The notes under the pieces: generated by a model
Seen by the model: the letters and a program-made list of their open reading frames with translations, nothing else
The model's database searches: none
What the model was told of the DNA's origin: nothing
Part shown: in pieces, positions 26,333-36,834 of the stretch
Position numbering within the stretch: the stretch's first letter is position 1
How the letters are laid out: every line of letters begins with the position of its first letter
Source: Paenibacillus sp. SC116
Lineage (GTDB): Bacteria; Bacillota; Bacilli; Paenibacillales; Paenibacillaceae
DNA length: 64,000 nucleotides
Reading direction: 5' to 3'
Assembly (NCBI RefSeq): GCF_024733555.1
Contig: NZ_JANIOF010000001.1
Coordinates: 2,414,777 to 2,478,776, forward strand
Translations under genes and position numbers: made by a program

Positions 26333-27277
26333 CTATGATCCTCCCGCCGTATATTCCATCAACTGATTACGTCTATCTGCAGCAACAGCGCCGTTCAGCA
26401 CGGAATGCTGCTCGACAGTCTCTATGAGATACGCAAGCATGTCGTTAGACAGTTCCTCTCTCCTCAGTGCAAAATCTACCGTCGCTTTCAAGAAGCCAAG
26501 CTTATCCCCGACATCATATCGAGTGCCTTGGAACTCATAGGCAAGTACCGCCTGCCACTGATTCAGCGTCATTATTGCATCTGTCAGCTGAATTTCATTG
26601 CCAGCCCCAGGCTGCTGATGCTCCAGCACTTCGAAAATTTCAGGTCGTAACACATAGCGTCCCATAATGGCATAGTTCGATGGTGCTTGCCCTACTGGGG
26701 GCTTCTCCACTAAGGATTTCGTATGCATAAGGGAAGGCTCTACGGAAGGACCAAGCGGATCAATGATTCCATATTTGCGAACATCCTCATCTGGAACATA
26801 CTGTACGCCTACGACAGAACTATGGTACCGATCGAACACGTCCATCAACTGTTTGATACAAGGAACTTCCGACTGCACAATGTCATCGCCAAGTAAGACA
26901 GCAAACGGCTCATTTCCAATAAACGTTCGTGCGCACAATATGGCGTGACCTAAACCTTTAGGTTCTTTTTGACGGATATAATGAATGTTAGCCATTTTTG
27001 AAATATGTTGTATCTCTTCTAGCGCATCTAGGTTCCCCTTCGCTGCTAGGCTTTCTTCCAACTCAAATGACTTGTCGAAATGGTCCTCGATCGCCCGCTT
27101 GCCTCGACCGCTAATAATCATAATGTCCTCTATACCCGATGCGATCGCTTCTTCCACAATATATTGAATCGTCGGCTTATCTACGATCGGCAGCATTTCC
27201 TTGGGCTGTGCCTTCGTTGCAGGAAGGAATCTCGTACCTAAGCCAGCAGCTGGAATAATTGCTTTTCTTACTTTCAT
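26333..27277 (-). CDS. galU: UTP-glucose-1-phosphate uridylyltransferase
   Basis: Makes UDP-glucose from glucose-1-phosphate and UTP. Starts [20 protein letters not shown] with the nucleotide-binding [11 protein letters not shown] motif and [24 protein letters not shown] and VEKPP, all typical GalU. 314 residues with ATTTC/GGGAAAG start context 42 bases after galE. Corresponds to B. subtilis gtaB. Confidence 0.96.
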   Translation of the reverse strand: MKVRKAIIPAAGLGTRFLPATKAQPKEMLPIVDKPTIQYIVEEAIASGIEDIMIISGRGKRAIEDHFDKSFELEESLAAKGNLDALEEIQHISKMANIHYIRQKEPKGLGHAILCARTFIGNEPFAVLLGDDIVQSEVPCIKQLMDVFDRYHSSVVGVQYVPDEDVRKYGIIDPLGPSVEPSLMHTKSLVEKPPVGQAPSNYAIMGRYVLRPEIFEVLEHQQPGAGNEIQLTDAIMTLNQWQAVLAYEFQGTRYDVGDKLGFLKATVDFALRREELSNDMLAYLIETVEQHSVLNGAVAADRRNQLMEYTAGGS

Positions 27278-27319
27278 TTCTTTCCCTCCATCCAGTTCTG
27301 TCTCTACCCCATAAAAATA

Positions 27320-28270
27320 TTAATAAGCACCTCTCAGGACTGATACGGAATTGCGTCCAGCATCTTTTGTATAGGCCAGCGTACGTGCAAGTCCAGCCTG
27401 CAGGTCTATCGTAGGCTCCCAGCCCAAGCGATTACGCGCCTTTGCATTGTCCAAATAACTATGCTCAATATCTCCAGTACGCGGTTCCAAATATATCGGA
27501 TCATCTACCCCTGTATGTGCTTGCAGTTGTCGATACAACTCGATCACACTCGTAGGCTCACCAGTGCTAATATTGACCGTCATACTTCCTTCGGACGTCA
27601 ATGCCAGCACATTCGAACGGGCAACATCCTCTACATGTACAAAATCTCGTGTCTGATTGCCATCTCCGTAAATAATCGGGCGCCTGTTATTAAGCATTTG
27701 ATCGACGAAAATCGATACAACACCGCCCTCACCTTTCGAAATTTGCCGTTCTCCATATACATTGGCATAGCGTAAAATGGAATACTGCAAATCAGGCAGT
27801 TGTTCATGGTACATTTTGATATATCTTTCAGGCGTATATTTGGAAATACCGTATGCTGACATAGGTGCTATCGGATGCAGCTCATCAATGGCTAAGTACT
27901 GCGGATTTCCATATGCAGCAGCCGAAGAAGAGTAAATAAAGCGGCTAACATGGTATTTTTCGCAGCACTGTAACAAGCGAATCGTACCTACAATATTTAC
28001 TTCCGCGTCAAATATCGGCTCACGAATCGAGCGCTGCACATCGATCTGAGCAGCCATATGAACGATGGCATCAGGCTGCTCTTGTTCAAATACTTCAGTC
28101 AATTGCTCATCCATAATCGACATCTTATATAGCTTCGCTTCATTCGGTACATTCGCTACATTGCCGCTGCTGCCGTCATCAATCACAATTACGTTATGAT
28201 TCGCCTGCAACAATTGATCAACAACATGCGATCCTATAAACCCAGCTCCACCCGTTACGAGTACGTTCAA
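27320..28270 (-). CDS. NAD-dependent UDP-sugar epimerase (GalE-like)
   Basis: 316 residues of the extended SDR family: TGGAGFIGSH at 6-15, SSSAAAYG, the catalytic YGISK, RYANVYG and DGNQTRDFVHVEDVA. It interconverts UDP-hexose C4 epimers, most likely UDP-glucose/UDP-galactose or the N-acetyl forms; the specificity is not readable. The start overlaps the stop of the next glycosyltransferase gene by four bases (ATGA). Confidence 0.9.
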   Translation of the reverse strand: MNVLVTGGAGFIGSHVVDQLLQANHNVIVIDDGSSGNVANVPNEAKLYKMSIMDEQLTEVFEQEQPDAIVHMAAQIDVQRSIREPIFDAEVNIVGTIRLLQCCEKYHVSRFIYSSSAAAYGNPQYLAIDELHPIAPMSAYGISKYTPERYIKMYHEQLPDLQYSILRYANVYGERQISKGEGGVVSIFVDQMLNNRRPIIYGDGNQTRDFVHVEDVARSNVLALTSEGSMTVNISTGEPTSVIELYRQLQAHTGVDDPIYLEPRTGDIEHSYLDNAKARNRLGWEPTIDLQAGLARTLAYTKDAGRNSVSVLRGAY

Positions 28271-29646
28271 TGAAATCCCTCCTCCCTACTGCTATTTGCA
28301 TAAGTAGCCTGTTCATGATGATCCGTTTTGGCTTTACCACGACTAACCCGTTGTTTATGCAACGAATGATAGAAATAAGCATGTGCCTGAACAACATCTT
28401 CAGGATCAAAATCCCGCAGCGCCCGAATATGTCCATTCACCCCTAAACGGACACACTCCTCAGGGTGCTTGATAAGCCAAATCATGCGTTCGGCCAGCTC
28501 GTGCATATCACCTGGCTCAATTAACAGACCCGTAATTCCATCCGTAACGGAATCCATCATTCCCGTTGTTCTTGTGGCTATCGTTGGTTTACCTGCGACC
28601 GCAGCCTCGATCAGCACATTGGCAAACCCTTCACGATACGACGGCAATACTAAACAATCTATCGCTGCATAAAACACACCAAGCTCCCTCTGAAATCCTA
28701 CATGAATGATGCTGTCATCATGTTCAATCGTTTCTACTGTTTTTTCGGAGATCGGATCCCCTTGCTCCTTTTCTCCAACAAGAAGTAGTACAGCATGAGG
28801 AATGACTTTTTTAACGAGATGAAAAGCCTCGACGAGAATATCTACCCCTTTGTCCTTTGTTAATCGACCAATAAAGCCAATTACGGGTGTATCCTGAGAA
28901 ATACCCAATGACTGGCGCAGTGCTTCTGACTGCTTTTGCCGTTCATCTGTCAAAATAAACGGCTCCGCCTTCACACCTTTACAGCTGCCATTATGGAGCA
29001 CTTCCACCTTCTCAAGGGCACATATACGATTGCGATGCAAAACGTCCTTCAAACTAGGACTAACCGCGATAACTTTATGCGCACAAGCTGCCGACAGGCG
29101 CTCAGTCGTAACCATTAGAGCCCGCTTCCATCCCTTTAACGTTTCAAAACGCAATCCATGGCATGTATAAATCCGAACTGGCACTCGGCATAACCAAGCT
29201 GCAATACTAACGAGCAAGCCAGCCTTTGGCGTTCCAGCATTAACGATATCCGGCTTAATGCGCCGAATAAGTCGAATAGCATTCCATAGCGACACGACGT
29301 CTTTCGATAATGATATTTCACGCTCTATGGTGAGCTTCATGTGCGTCGCTCCTTCTAGCGCTTGTGAAGAGGGAGCACCGTCACTCATAACAAACACCGC
29401 GTATCCCTGCTCCTGCAAGTAACTGAGTTGGCGTTCAAGAAAAGATACTCCGCTCTCAGCAGTAACGGCGAATAGGATGCGATGATTTGCTTTCGCTGTT
29501 TTAGAAGCTTTAGCTGGTTGTGGTATTATGGAGTTTTCAGACTGCTGTAGAGCAGGCGATGATGGTTTTTCCTGTGTCGCAACTGCTGATTCGCGTTTAT
29601 CCGACCTCGACATAGTAGCCTTATCCTCCTTGTACTCAAATTTCAA
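28267..29646 (-). CDS. Glycosyltransferase family 4
   Basis: Cytoplasmic transferase for the repeat unit. The C-terminal GT4 domain has PVIGFIGRLTKDKGVDILVEAF, LVGEKEQG and the donor-binding SYREGFANVLIEAAVAGKPTIATR. The first ~55 residues are a polar tail absent from usual family members. Two starts are possible: a TTG at 29646 overlapping the phosphoglycosyltransferase stop, and ATG 29613 with AAGGAGG 11 bases upstream; the shorter one is at least as likely. Donor and acceptor unknown. Confidence 0.9.
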   Translation of the reverse strand: MKFEYKEDKATMSRSDKRESAVATQEKPSSPALQQSENSIIPQPAKASKTAKANHRILFAVTAESGVSFLERQLSYLQEQGYAVFVMSDGAPSSQALEGATHMKLTIEREISLSKDVVSLWNAIRLIRRIKPDIVNAGTPKAGLLVSIAAWLCRVPVRIYTCHGLRFETLKGWKRALMVTTERLSAACAHKVIAVSPSLKDVLHRNRICALEKVEVLHNGSCKGVKAEPFILTDERQKQSEALRQSLGISQDTPVIGFIGRLTKDKGVDILVEAFHLVKKVIPHAVLLLVGEKEQGDPISEKTVETIEHDDSIIHVGFQRELGVFYAAIDCLVLPSYREGFANVLIEAAVAGKPTIATRTTGMMDSVTDGITGLLIEPGDMHELAERMIWLIKHPEECVRLGVNGHIRALRDFDPEDVVQAHAYFYHSLHKQRVSRGKAKTDHHEQATYANSSREEGFH

Positions 29647-30299
29647 CGTGCTCCTTTTCCAGTCAAAACGACCTTGATCGTCTTGAGAAAAATTTTCGTC
29701 TCCATCCGTACAGAAGGATTGGTTATGTAATGCATATCATGTTGAAACTTCTCTTCCGGAGTGAGATCGTACCCACCATTTACTTGTGCCCAACCTGTTA
29801 ACCCAGGCTTAACGAGCACTCGATTCATAAAGCCGGGTATTTCTTGATTAAACTGCTGCATGAACGCATTTCGTTCGGGGCGAGGCCCGATGAGACTCAT
29901 TTCGCCTTTTATTACATTGAGTAGTTGCGGAAGCTCATCTACTCTTGTCTTACGAATGAATTGTCCAACCTTAGTAACACGCGCATCATGCGTGGCTGCC
30001 CATCGAGGACCGTCCTTCTCTGCATCGATGACCATAGACCTTAATTTAATGAGCTTAAATTCCCTACCTCTATAGCCAACGCGATCCTGCACATAGAAAG
30101 CCGGACCTGTGGATTCCATCTTAATGCATACAATGACTGCCACTACGATAGGTGCAGTTAGCAAGAGAAGCATTGTCGCAAGCACAAAGTCAATGATTCG
30201 TTTAGCCAGTAGAAATAAGATGGAATCGTTCACTTTGGGCTGAATATATACCGTTTCCGAGCTCTTTTCACTTAACGTGAGTTCTGTTATTTGACCCAT
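29643..30299 (-). CDS. Phosphoglycosyltransferase, second copy
   Basis: 218 residues of the same sugar transferase family as the gene at 23110 but from a different branch: a polar N-terminus, re-entrant helix [39 protein letters not shown], the Asp-Glu dyad [24 protein letters not shown] and [13 protein letters not shown]. These features fit the TuaA/EpsL-type that uses UDP-galactose, UDP-glucose or a close relative. GGGAGG site six bases before ATG 30299. Confidence 0.92.
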   Translation of the reverse strand: MGQITELTLSEKSSETVYIQPKVNDSILFLLAKRIIDFVLATMLLLLTAPIVVAVIVCIKMESTGPAFYVQDRVGYRGREFKLIKLRSMVIDAEKDGPRWAATHDARVTKVGQFIRKTRVDELPQLLNVIKGEMSLIGPRPERNAFMQQFNQEIPGFMNRVLVKPGLTGWAQVNGGYDLTPEEKFQHDMHYITNPSVRMETKIFLKTIKVVLTGKGAR

Positions 30300-30356
30300 A
30301 ACGAACCTCCCACAGCAAGAACTGGTATCCTAGTGAATGATCAGCCTAAACCTCAT

Positions 30357-31403
30357 CTATACGTGAATCACACGCTCTGCTGTACGCTGCTCTTTATAGG
30401 TCAAATACCATTCAGCAAAGCGTTGAATGCCAACTTCAATCGACGTATCCGGATGGAAATCAATATCCTGCTGCAAGCTGGATATGTCCGCATAAGTTTG
30501 CGGCACATCACCAGGCTGCATTTCCTTCATCACAAGCTCGGCTTGAACGCCAAGATGCTTCTCCAATACACGAATGAAATCTAGCAATTGAACAGGTTGA
30601 TGATTGCCAATGTTGTACAGCTTGTATGGAGCTTGTTCCCCATCTCGTTGTGGAGCAAGCGGAAGCAGCCTCATAATTCCTTCTACAATGTCATCAATGT
30701 AAGTGAAGTCGCGCATCATATTGCCGAAGTTATAGACATCGATCGGCTTGCCAGAAGTAATGCGTTCTGCAAATGAAAAATAGGCCATATCAGGTCTTCC
30801 CCAAGGTCCATACACCGTAAAGAATCGAAGACCCGTTGTCGGCAGATCATACAAATGACTGTAGGAATACGCCATTAACTCATTCGATTTCTTCGTAGCT
30901 GCATACAAACTAACAGGGTGATCGACTCGGTCCTCTACGGCGAATGGAATTTTCTTATTCGCCCCATACACAGAGCTAGAAGAGGCGTAGAGCAGATGCC
31001 CTACGCCTTGTAAACGGGCAGCCTCCAATATATTGGCTGTCCCAACGATATTCGATTGAATGTAAGCTTGCGGGTTCGTCAAACTGTAGCGAACGCCTGC
31101 CTGGGCTGCCAGATGCACAATTACATCCGGCTTTGTCTCCCGCATTAATTCGTGAATTCTGTCACCTTCTTCAATAGATAAGCGATAAAAGCGGAACGGT
31201 TCTTGCGGAACTTCTGCTGCTTCCCCTGCTTGCAGCAATACTTTCGATTGTTCCAGCAAACGTTCCAGTCGCTGCTCCTTCAAAGTGACATCGTAATAAT
31301 CATTCATATTGTCTATGCCGACTACTTGATAGCCAGCTTCCAAACAGCGAGCCGCAACATGAGAGCCTATGAAGCCAGCGGCGCCTGTAATCCAAATGTT
31401 CAT
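30357..31403 (-). CDS. UDP-glucuronate 4-epimerase-like SDR
   Basis: About 348 residues: ITGAAGFIGSHVAARCLEAG, a spacious second segment DNMNDYYDVTLKEQRL, ASSSSVYGANKKIPF, the catalytic YAATKKSNELMAYSYSHLYDLPTTGLRFFTVYGP and the MMRDFTYIDDI motif. This combination is diagnostic for UDP-GlcA 4-epimerases, which give UDP-galacturonate. ATG 31403 overlaps the upstream stop as ATGA; an in-frame start 22 codons earlier is not needed. Confidence 0.9.
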   Translation of the reverse strand: MNIWITGAAGFIGSHVAARCLEAGYQVVGIDNMNDYYDVTLKEQRLERLLEQSKVLLQAGEAAEVPQEPFRFYRLSIEEGDRIHELMRETKPDVIVHLAAQAGVRYSLTNPQAYIQSNIVGTANILEAARLQGVGHLLYASSSSVYGANKKIPFAVEDRVDHPVSLYAATKKSNELMAYSYSHLYDLPTTGLRFFTVYGPWGRPDMAYFSFAERITSGKPIDVYNFGNMMRDFTYIDDIVEGIMRLLPLAPQRDGEQAPYKLYNIGNHQPVQLLDFIRVLEKHLGVQAELVMKEMQPGDVPQTYADISSLQQDIDFHPDTSIEVGIQRFAEWYLTYKEQRTAERVIHV

Positions 31404-32611
31404 CCTTTCACCATCCCCGAATTCGATAAAATGGACTGGCGTACCGCTTCTTCTTTGAAAGACTGCCAAAAAGCTGTACGTCTCTTATCCAAAACATCCT
31501 TTGTATATTGTTGTGCAGTCGTAAAGTTAGTTGCAGCAGCATTCCGCTTCATGTCACGATTACTTATCATTACTTGCATCTTCTCCGCTAGCCCAGCAGC
31601 ATCACCAGCTCGGAATATCCATTCCTCCGGCAGCAATTCAGGGATTCCTCCTGCGGTAGAGCCGATAGCCGGCAGCGCGCGGCTCATTGCCTCAATTAAT
31701 GCGCGAGGAAGTCCTTCTTGGAAGCTCGGCTGCATGTAGAAATCTAACTCGTCTAGCCAACGGAATACTTCTTCACCGCTTGGCACAGGATCACAGAATT
31801 CCACGCGATCGGCTACGCCCCAACGTGCAGCGAGCTCGACCCATTTTCCTTTATCCCCTTCACCTAATACCCGAAGCCGAAGCATTTGTCCTTTTAACAT
31901 GGATAGTGCTTCGATGGCGGTATCAACACCTTTGTTATTCGATGCCAGTGAGCCAACAATCCCTACCGTTTGCCAACCATCTGTTTGTTCATCCACACGC
32001 TTCAAACGATGATCCAGCACTTGTTGAGGTACTGGTGGAACCTCAACATTTGAACAGTTGATATGGTATCCCCAGCTTGGATAATGATGCTGTAAAAACG
32101 CACGGGTTACATAGAGCGCATAAGGAGCTTGTCGAACCGCATTCTTCGTTCTCCACGTCATAATCGGTGCATAACATTTGCCCTGCCATGAGCCATGATT
32201 CATCAGCGCATCCCATGCGTGACCAACAACTTCAACAGCCCACGGCTTGCCAAGCCGCTTAGCGACAGCAATCGCTACTGTCCCAATCTCGCTTGGTAAG
32301 CGTGCAATCAATCCATCGGCATCTTTAAGCTGCTCCTCTATGATGCGAGTAACCTCTTTGCGCTTGGTTAACTGCGAGACTGGGTTGCTTATGGAAGGAA
32401 CACCATGAAAGCTCACGTTAGGACCGCTCGATAGTTTACGGTTCAAGCGTGGTTCATTCTCTCCAACCTCCACCACTCTCGTTACAATGGCCAGTTTCTC
32501 ACAGACTTCCAAGTAACGAGCCCATACGGTGTAATCAAAATAATTATGATAAAGCTGCTCTGTACCTCTTACTTGTTCAATACGCACATCATAGGCAAAG
32601 ACGAACTTCAT
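31400..32611 (-). CDS. Glycosyltransferase family 4
   Basis: 403 residues with a GT4 C-terminal domain: GIVGSLASNNKGVDTAIEALSML, VLGEGDKG and the donor motif YMQPSFQEGLPRALIEAMSRALPAIGSTAGGIPEL. It starts by ATGA overlap with the upstream glycosyltransferase and ends by ATGA overlap with the epimerase, so the three are tightly coupled. Acceptor unknown. Confidence 0.9.
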   Translation of the reverse strand: MKFVFAYDVRIEQVRGTEQLYHNYFDYTVWARYLEVCEKLAIVTRVVEVGENEPRLNRKLSSGPNVSFHGVPSISNPVSQLTKRKEVTRIIEEQLKDADGLIARLPSEIGTVAIAVAKRLGKPWAVEVVGHAWDALMNHGSWQGKCYAPIMTWRTKNAVRQAPYALYVTRAFLQHHYPSWGYHINCSNVEVPPVPQQVLDHRLKRVDEQTDGWQTVGIVGSLASNNKGVDTAIEALSMLKGQMLRLRVLGEGDKGKWVELAARWGVADRVEFCDPVPSGEEVFRWLDELDFYMQPSFQEGLPRALIEAMSRALPAIGSTAGGIPELLPEEWIFRAGDAAGLAEKMQVMISNRDMKRNAAATNFTTAQQYTKDVLDKRRTAFWQSFKEEAVRQSILSNSGMVKG

Positions 32612-33999
32612 CGCGATACTCCCTTCCTCACTGTACCGTCTTCCTGGGAAATGGCTTCAGTCGGACTAAAGTTATCTGGAAGCGGCGTTTCTTCAATTCC
32701 ATGCTTTTTCAATACATCGCAGATAAGCGCTTCATACTGTTCAACGACATAAGATAGTGTAAATTTGTTTAAGCGCTGAAACTGAGTATCTATAGAATCC
32801 GCATGAGAGACTGCAATTTCACGGCTGGACTCAGGTTCAATGAAGTTGCCAGCATACTGCTGACTCCATACACTCGGTACCTCTTCATGCTGCCGTTGGG
32901 CAGTCAATTTCACCAAATGTTTTTCTAGTGCATCTGCCATTCCTTCAACATCCCCACACGGCACCAGTAGAGCAGAATGAATGCCTTCCAACACCTCTTC
33001 TGTACCTGTTGCCGTACGTGTAGCGACGATGCTCGTGCCCAAAGCCACCGCTTCGATCAGCGCTGTAGGCAACCCCTCTACATCAGAGCTCTGGACATAT
33101 ATATCAGCTTGACGCAGAATGGGCAGTGGGTTAGATGCATATCCTGGAAGTTCTACCCATGACCTTACATCTCTATCCGCGATAAGCTTTGTTAGACGTT
33201 CACGCTCTGCACCTTCACCGATAATAAGCGCTCTAACTTTGTATCCTCGCTGATGAAGCAGATACACGGCCTCGATGAGCAAATCATATCGCTTTTCAGG
33301 CGACAATCTTCCGAGCCCTAACAGCACGGGTATTCTCGTTGCCTCTACCTCTTGATTACCATCTGTATTTGCTGCATCTTCAATGATCTCGCTAACGTTT
33401 CTTGTTCTAGCTTCCACCAGCCCCTGCTGCAGCCAGTGATGCTCATAGTTTTCATTAGCACGTCTATAGAAACTGTCATTCAACACCGCATTATAGATGA
33501 CATGGACCAATGACCGAGGAACTTGAAGAATATACTTCAACTCTTCTCCCATCATGTGCGAGCAGCCAACAACCGCATCGGCTCTCTTATAGCACCAACG
33601 TCTCATCATGTTTACACCCTTACCTCGATGGCGGCTAATCGAGCTGTGTTCACACAGCACGGTAGCAAACCGCAAACCTGATAAGCGACGCCCTACAACA
33701 TTAAGCACATTGTTTTCCCACATATGCGAAATGACTACATCAGGACGAACTTGACGCAGCACTCGAATATAAGCTTTCCAAGCACTTCGGAGTCGAGGCG
33801 CGTTCATTTCGGATACCTGTACATAAGAAGGAAGGAGGGACATATAGGGTCCCTCCTTCCAATTTACGATAAGATGAAGTTCATATCGCTCGGGATTGAA
33901 TCCCTGAAGCAGCATACTGACAGCCTTCTCCGCACCTCCGCCAGCCAATGACGTAATTAGCATAGCAACACGCAGTTTTTTGCGAGTCTCCCCAATCAT
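32608..33999 (-). CDS. Glycosyltransferase family 4
   Basis: About 463 residues. The N-terminal half has the nucleotide-sugar acceptor opening LITSLAGGGAEKAVSMLLQGF, seen in EpsF/GT4 enzymes; the C-terminal half has LLGLGRLSPEKRYDLLIEAV and VQSSDVEGLPTALIEAVALGTSIVATRTATGTEEVL. A charged insert (about 195-225) is unusual. ATG 33999 is preceded by GAGGTGAGAGCA, so the GTG at 34008 is less likely. The gene lies 15 bases after wzy. Confidence 0.9.
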   Translation of the reverse strand: MIGETRKKLRVAMLITSLAGGGAEKAVSMLLQGFNPERYELHLIVNWKEGPYMSLLPSYVQVSEMNAPRLRSAWKAYIRVLRQVRPDVVISHMWENNVLNVVGRRLSGLRFATVLCEHSSISRHRGKGVNMMRRWCYKRADAVVGCSHMMGEELKYILQVPRSLVHVIYNAVLNDSFYRRANENYEHHWLQQGLVEARTRNVSEIIEDAANTDGNQEVEATRIPVLLGLGRLSPEKRYDLLIEAVYLLHQRGYKVRALIIGEGAERERLTKLIADRDVRSWVELPGYASNPLPILRQADIYVQSSDVEGLPTALIEAVALGTSIVATRTATGTEEVLEGIHSALLVPCGDVEGMADALEKHLVKLTAQRQHEEVPSVWSQQYAGNFIEPESSREIAVSHADSIDTQFQRLNKFTLSYVVEQYEALICDVLKKHGIEETPLPDNFSPTEAISQEDGTVRKGVSR

Positions 34000-34014
34000 T
34001 GCTCTCACCTCAAA

Positions 34015-35478
34015 TTAGCTACTTCCTTTAGCACGAAACGTATTCGCTTTATGACGTTCTGGAATCCTCTTCATAATTTGCTCTAGCACTTTCGGTCTCA
34101 TAATCGCTGCCAATACCACAATAAATATGACGAATACAAAAGCATAGGCTATATCCATCACGACAACGTTCATAGGACTTCGCTGGAACATGATCGCTAA
34201 CGGCAAGCAAATATATTTGAGCATCGAAGTGCGAGATATCCACACTAACAGCACACCTACTACAAAAAATTGCACCACTATTCCCATGTGTCCCCCAACC
34301 ATCCATGCTTGTGCAATCGGGGAGAACCCTCTTCCTCCGCCTTCATTAAAGATGTACGGATAAAAATACCACACATACCAATCACCCAACGTTCTTGGTT
34401 TCCCATGCCCGAATACAGATTGATAGACGACAGAAGGTAGCATATACGCCACTGATGTTAAGTAAGAAGGGTCTGCTTCTGGATAATGGTCAACACTAGT
34501 AATATCTAATGTGACAAGAAAGCCCGCTCCTGTCTCCCCAGTAGAAAATGCCCATCGCTCAGGAGGAAAAGAAGATAACGGAACATCTTCAATAAGACTG
34601 AGCCTTGCATTATTGAACAGCGACGAAATAAATACCATCATAATTAGAATAAGGACGACATGTTGGAATCGACTTATACGGATGTAACCACGATCGATAA
34701 AGAGCGCCAAACTTGGCAGCAACGCGATGACAACGTAGAGACGACTTCCTATCAAGAAAAAGAAAAAGAACGTTAGCAGCAGTACAATAAAACCAAACAG
34801 TTTCAGTTGAGCGCGCGTGCGCACAGACATCGCCAATAACAACAAGGAGCTCGTTATAATAGATTTCCATGGCAGTGATATTCCCTCAACAGTGCTAATA
34901 GCTTTAAATCGTTCAATTCGATTAGCTGCTCCTAAAGAGGCGAATCCACCTAAACGTGTTTGATCATAGGCCATAATCGCAATTCCAATTAGTAACACAA
35001 TTAGCGCAGGCCAGAACAGCAGCGGCCTGAAGAGACGATTTTCTGCTTCTTTCTGCTCGATATGTTCGGGCGTCCACAGCGATTTACTAAATTTGGGGCG
35101 CCCTTTTTTCAAGCGAATGACCGATGCTACCGTTATACCGATCAACATGCAAATATTCGCCAATACATATAACTGTATAACGTTGACCAGTTCTTCTTCC
35201 GTTCGTTCATGAAGCGAACCAATAATATGATCCAACGGATACGTAATGCTGTAAAGGGTGAAGAACAGTAAAAATAACGTAATCAAATTGTTGAACATGG
35301 AGCGGATTTGATTGCGTTTGCCATACCATATACTGAACGATAAATTCATACCCACAAGCAGCACGATATAAAATAATAATGGCTGTTTGTCCAGCCACTC
35401 ATACATTCCATATATGATAGCCAGCATAACTAGGCCTGATAGGACTGTTACTATTGCTAGTTTGTATGTACGTCCCAT
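34015..35478 (-). CDS. wzy: Oligosaccharide repeat-unit polymerase (Wzy-like)
   Basis: Joins lipid-linked repeat units into chains on the outer face of the membrane. 487 residues with roughly 10-12 hydrophobic segments and a long extracellular loop (about 270-390) containing several charged and aromatic residues; a weakly conserved EpsG/OPT-like arrangement. Wzy proteins have little sequence identity, so the call rests on topology and on its place directly after the flippase. The start is three bases after the wzx stop. Confidence 0.82.
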   Translation of the reverse strand: MGRTYKLAIVTVLSGLVMLAIIYGMYEWLDKQPLLFYIVLLVGMNLSFSIWYGKRNQIRSMFNNLITLFLLFFTLYSITYPLDHIIGSLHERTEEELVNVIQLYVLANICMLIGITVASVIRLKKGRPKFSKSLWTPEHIEQKEAENRLFRPLLFWPALIVLLIGIAIMAYDQTRLGGFASLGAANRIERFKAISTVEGISLPWKSIITSSLLLLAMSVRTRAQLKLFGFIVLLLTFFFFFLIGSRLYVVIALLPSLALFIDRGYIRISRFQHVVLILIMMVFISSLFNNARLSLIEDVPLSSFPPERWAFSTGETGAGFLVTLDITSVDHYPEADPSYLTSVAYMLPSVVYQSVFGHGKPRTLGDWYVWYFYPYIFNEGGGRGFSPIAQAWMVGGHMGIVVQFFVVGVLLVWISRTSMLKYICLPLAIMFQRSPMNVVVMDIAYAFVFVIFIVVLAAIMRPKVLEQIMKRIPERHKANTFRAKGSS

Positions 35479-35481
35479 TTG

Positions 35482-36816
35482 TCACCCACCTGTCTTTTCA
35501 GAAAGAAGTACGTTAGTTTTCAATTTTTGACGCATCAGGACTTTCATACAGTTACGCCAAGCAACACCCGCCAAAGCAACAGATAGCGAATTGGAGACCA
35601 GCAGTACGTAACCAGTACTTTGCATAGGCATATCCATAACGGTTACCGTATATTGCAGCACGATAGTGATAAGCACGGTACATAAATGAATAACAAGTTG
35701 TGCCCGAAACACTCTTGCAGCTGTCAAAGCAAATCCAAGCAAGGAACCGATGCAGCTAAACGCGGTTGAAATCGTTAGGATCAGGAACAAGTCACTATAC
35801 TGTGCATAATCAGCTCCATACAAAATCGTTAACAGCCAAGAGCCCAGCAACCAGCTTCCTAGAGTCATCCCTACTCCAATCGCGCAAATCATATAAGCTG
35901 CCTTTCGCAGGACGGAACGAAGCGCTGGGCGATCAGCTGCTGACCATGCTCTTGCAAGATGCGGGCTAATGCTCTGACCGAGGGCTGAAACGACAGTAGT
36001 AGCCGCTACCATCACATACATGAGAGCTGAGAAATAGCCAAGTGCAGCCTCGCCATAAGCATCAGAGATGAAGTAGCGAGGTACGTTCGCTTGCAGAGAT
36101 ACAAGCATCATCACGACTCCCATCGGCCAACATTGCTGCAATAGTTTCAGCCCTGCCCGTCTGCTTCCGCTCCATGTAAAACCTTCGAGCCGCCTTGCTC
36201 TCGGTATATCAAAGGCAATCAGTATGCATCCCCATGTTAGAGCGTACACAGTCAAAGCTGCGAGCAAACTTTGTGTGTATAGATAAGCTCCACTGAATAA
36301 AGACAAAGACAGCAACCCACGCAGGATGAGAGATTGTGCACTCCAATCCATACGATGATGCTGCTGCCACCATCCATACAATAATTCACTAATGGATTCG
36401 AACCATTTCGATATCCCGATTAACACAATAGCCATACATATTTCCCAGCTTGAAATATACATCGCTGCACATCCGAGTGTAGCGATTAATGCTAAAAAAG
36501 AACTTATGATGCGAAGCTGAACATACACGCCAGTAGCGTACAATTGTTCTGTATCGGTAGCCAATATTCCGCGCAGCTGCATATTTGTAAATAAAAAAAT
36601 AGGTGCGCTAATCGCCAAAGCTAACGAAAACACACCGACATCTTCTACAGATCCACGCTGTGCCAGCACGATCAACAACGCCCACTGACAAGCGGCATAC
36701 AATACATTGCCTGTAAGCGTCCACGAGAACAGATGCCACAAGGAAGTCCGTCGTGTGTGCGCATTATGATTGGCCCCTGCCATGCGCTTGCCCCGTCTAC
36801 TTAGAAGACTTCCCAT
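35482..36816 (-). CDS. wzx: Polysaccharide flippase (Wzx-like, MATE/PST family)
   Basis: 444 residues with about 12-14 predicted membrane segments, a polysaccharide-export flippase that moves undecaprenyl-linked repeat units outward. Typical features are the N-terminal SWTLTGNVLYAACQWALLIVL and hydrophobic segments with short loops. AAAGGAGAGAG ribosome site before ATG 36816. Placed immediately before wzy and after capD. Confidence 0.9.
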   Translation of the reverse strand: MGSLLSRRGKRMAGANHNAHTRRTSLWHLFSWTLTGNVLYAACQWALLIVLAQRGSVEDVGVFSLALAISAPIFLFTNMQLRGILATDTEQLYATGVYVQLRIISSFLALIATLGCAAMYISSWEICMAIVLIGISKWFESISELLYGWWQQHHRMDWSAQSLILRGLLSLSLFSGAYLYTQSLLAALTVYALTWGCILIAFDIPRARRLEGFTWSGSRRAGLKLLQQCWPMGVVMMLVSLQANVPRYFISDAYGEAALGYFSALMYVMVAATTVVSALGQSISPHLARAWSAADRPALRSVLRKAAYMICAIGVGMTLGSWLLGSWLLTILYGADYAQYSDLFLILTISTAFSCIGSLLGFALTAARVFRAQLVIHLCTVLITIVLQYTVTVMDMPMQSTGYVLLVSNSLSVALAGVAWRNCMKVLMRQKLKTNVLLSEKTGG

Positions 36817-36834
36817 CCATCTCTCTCCTTTTCG

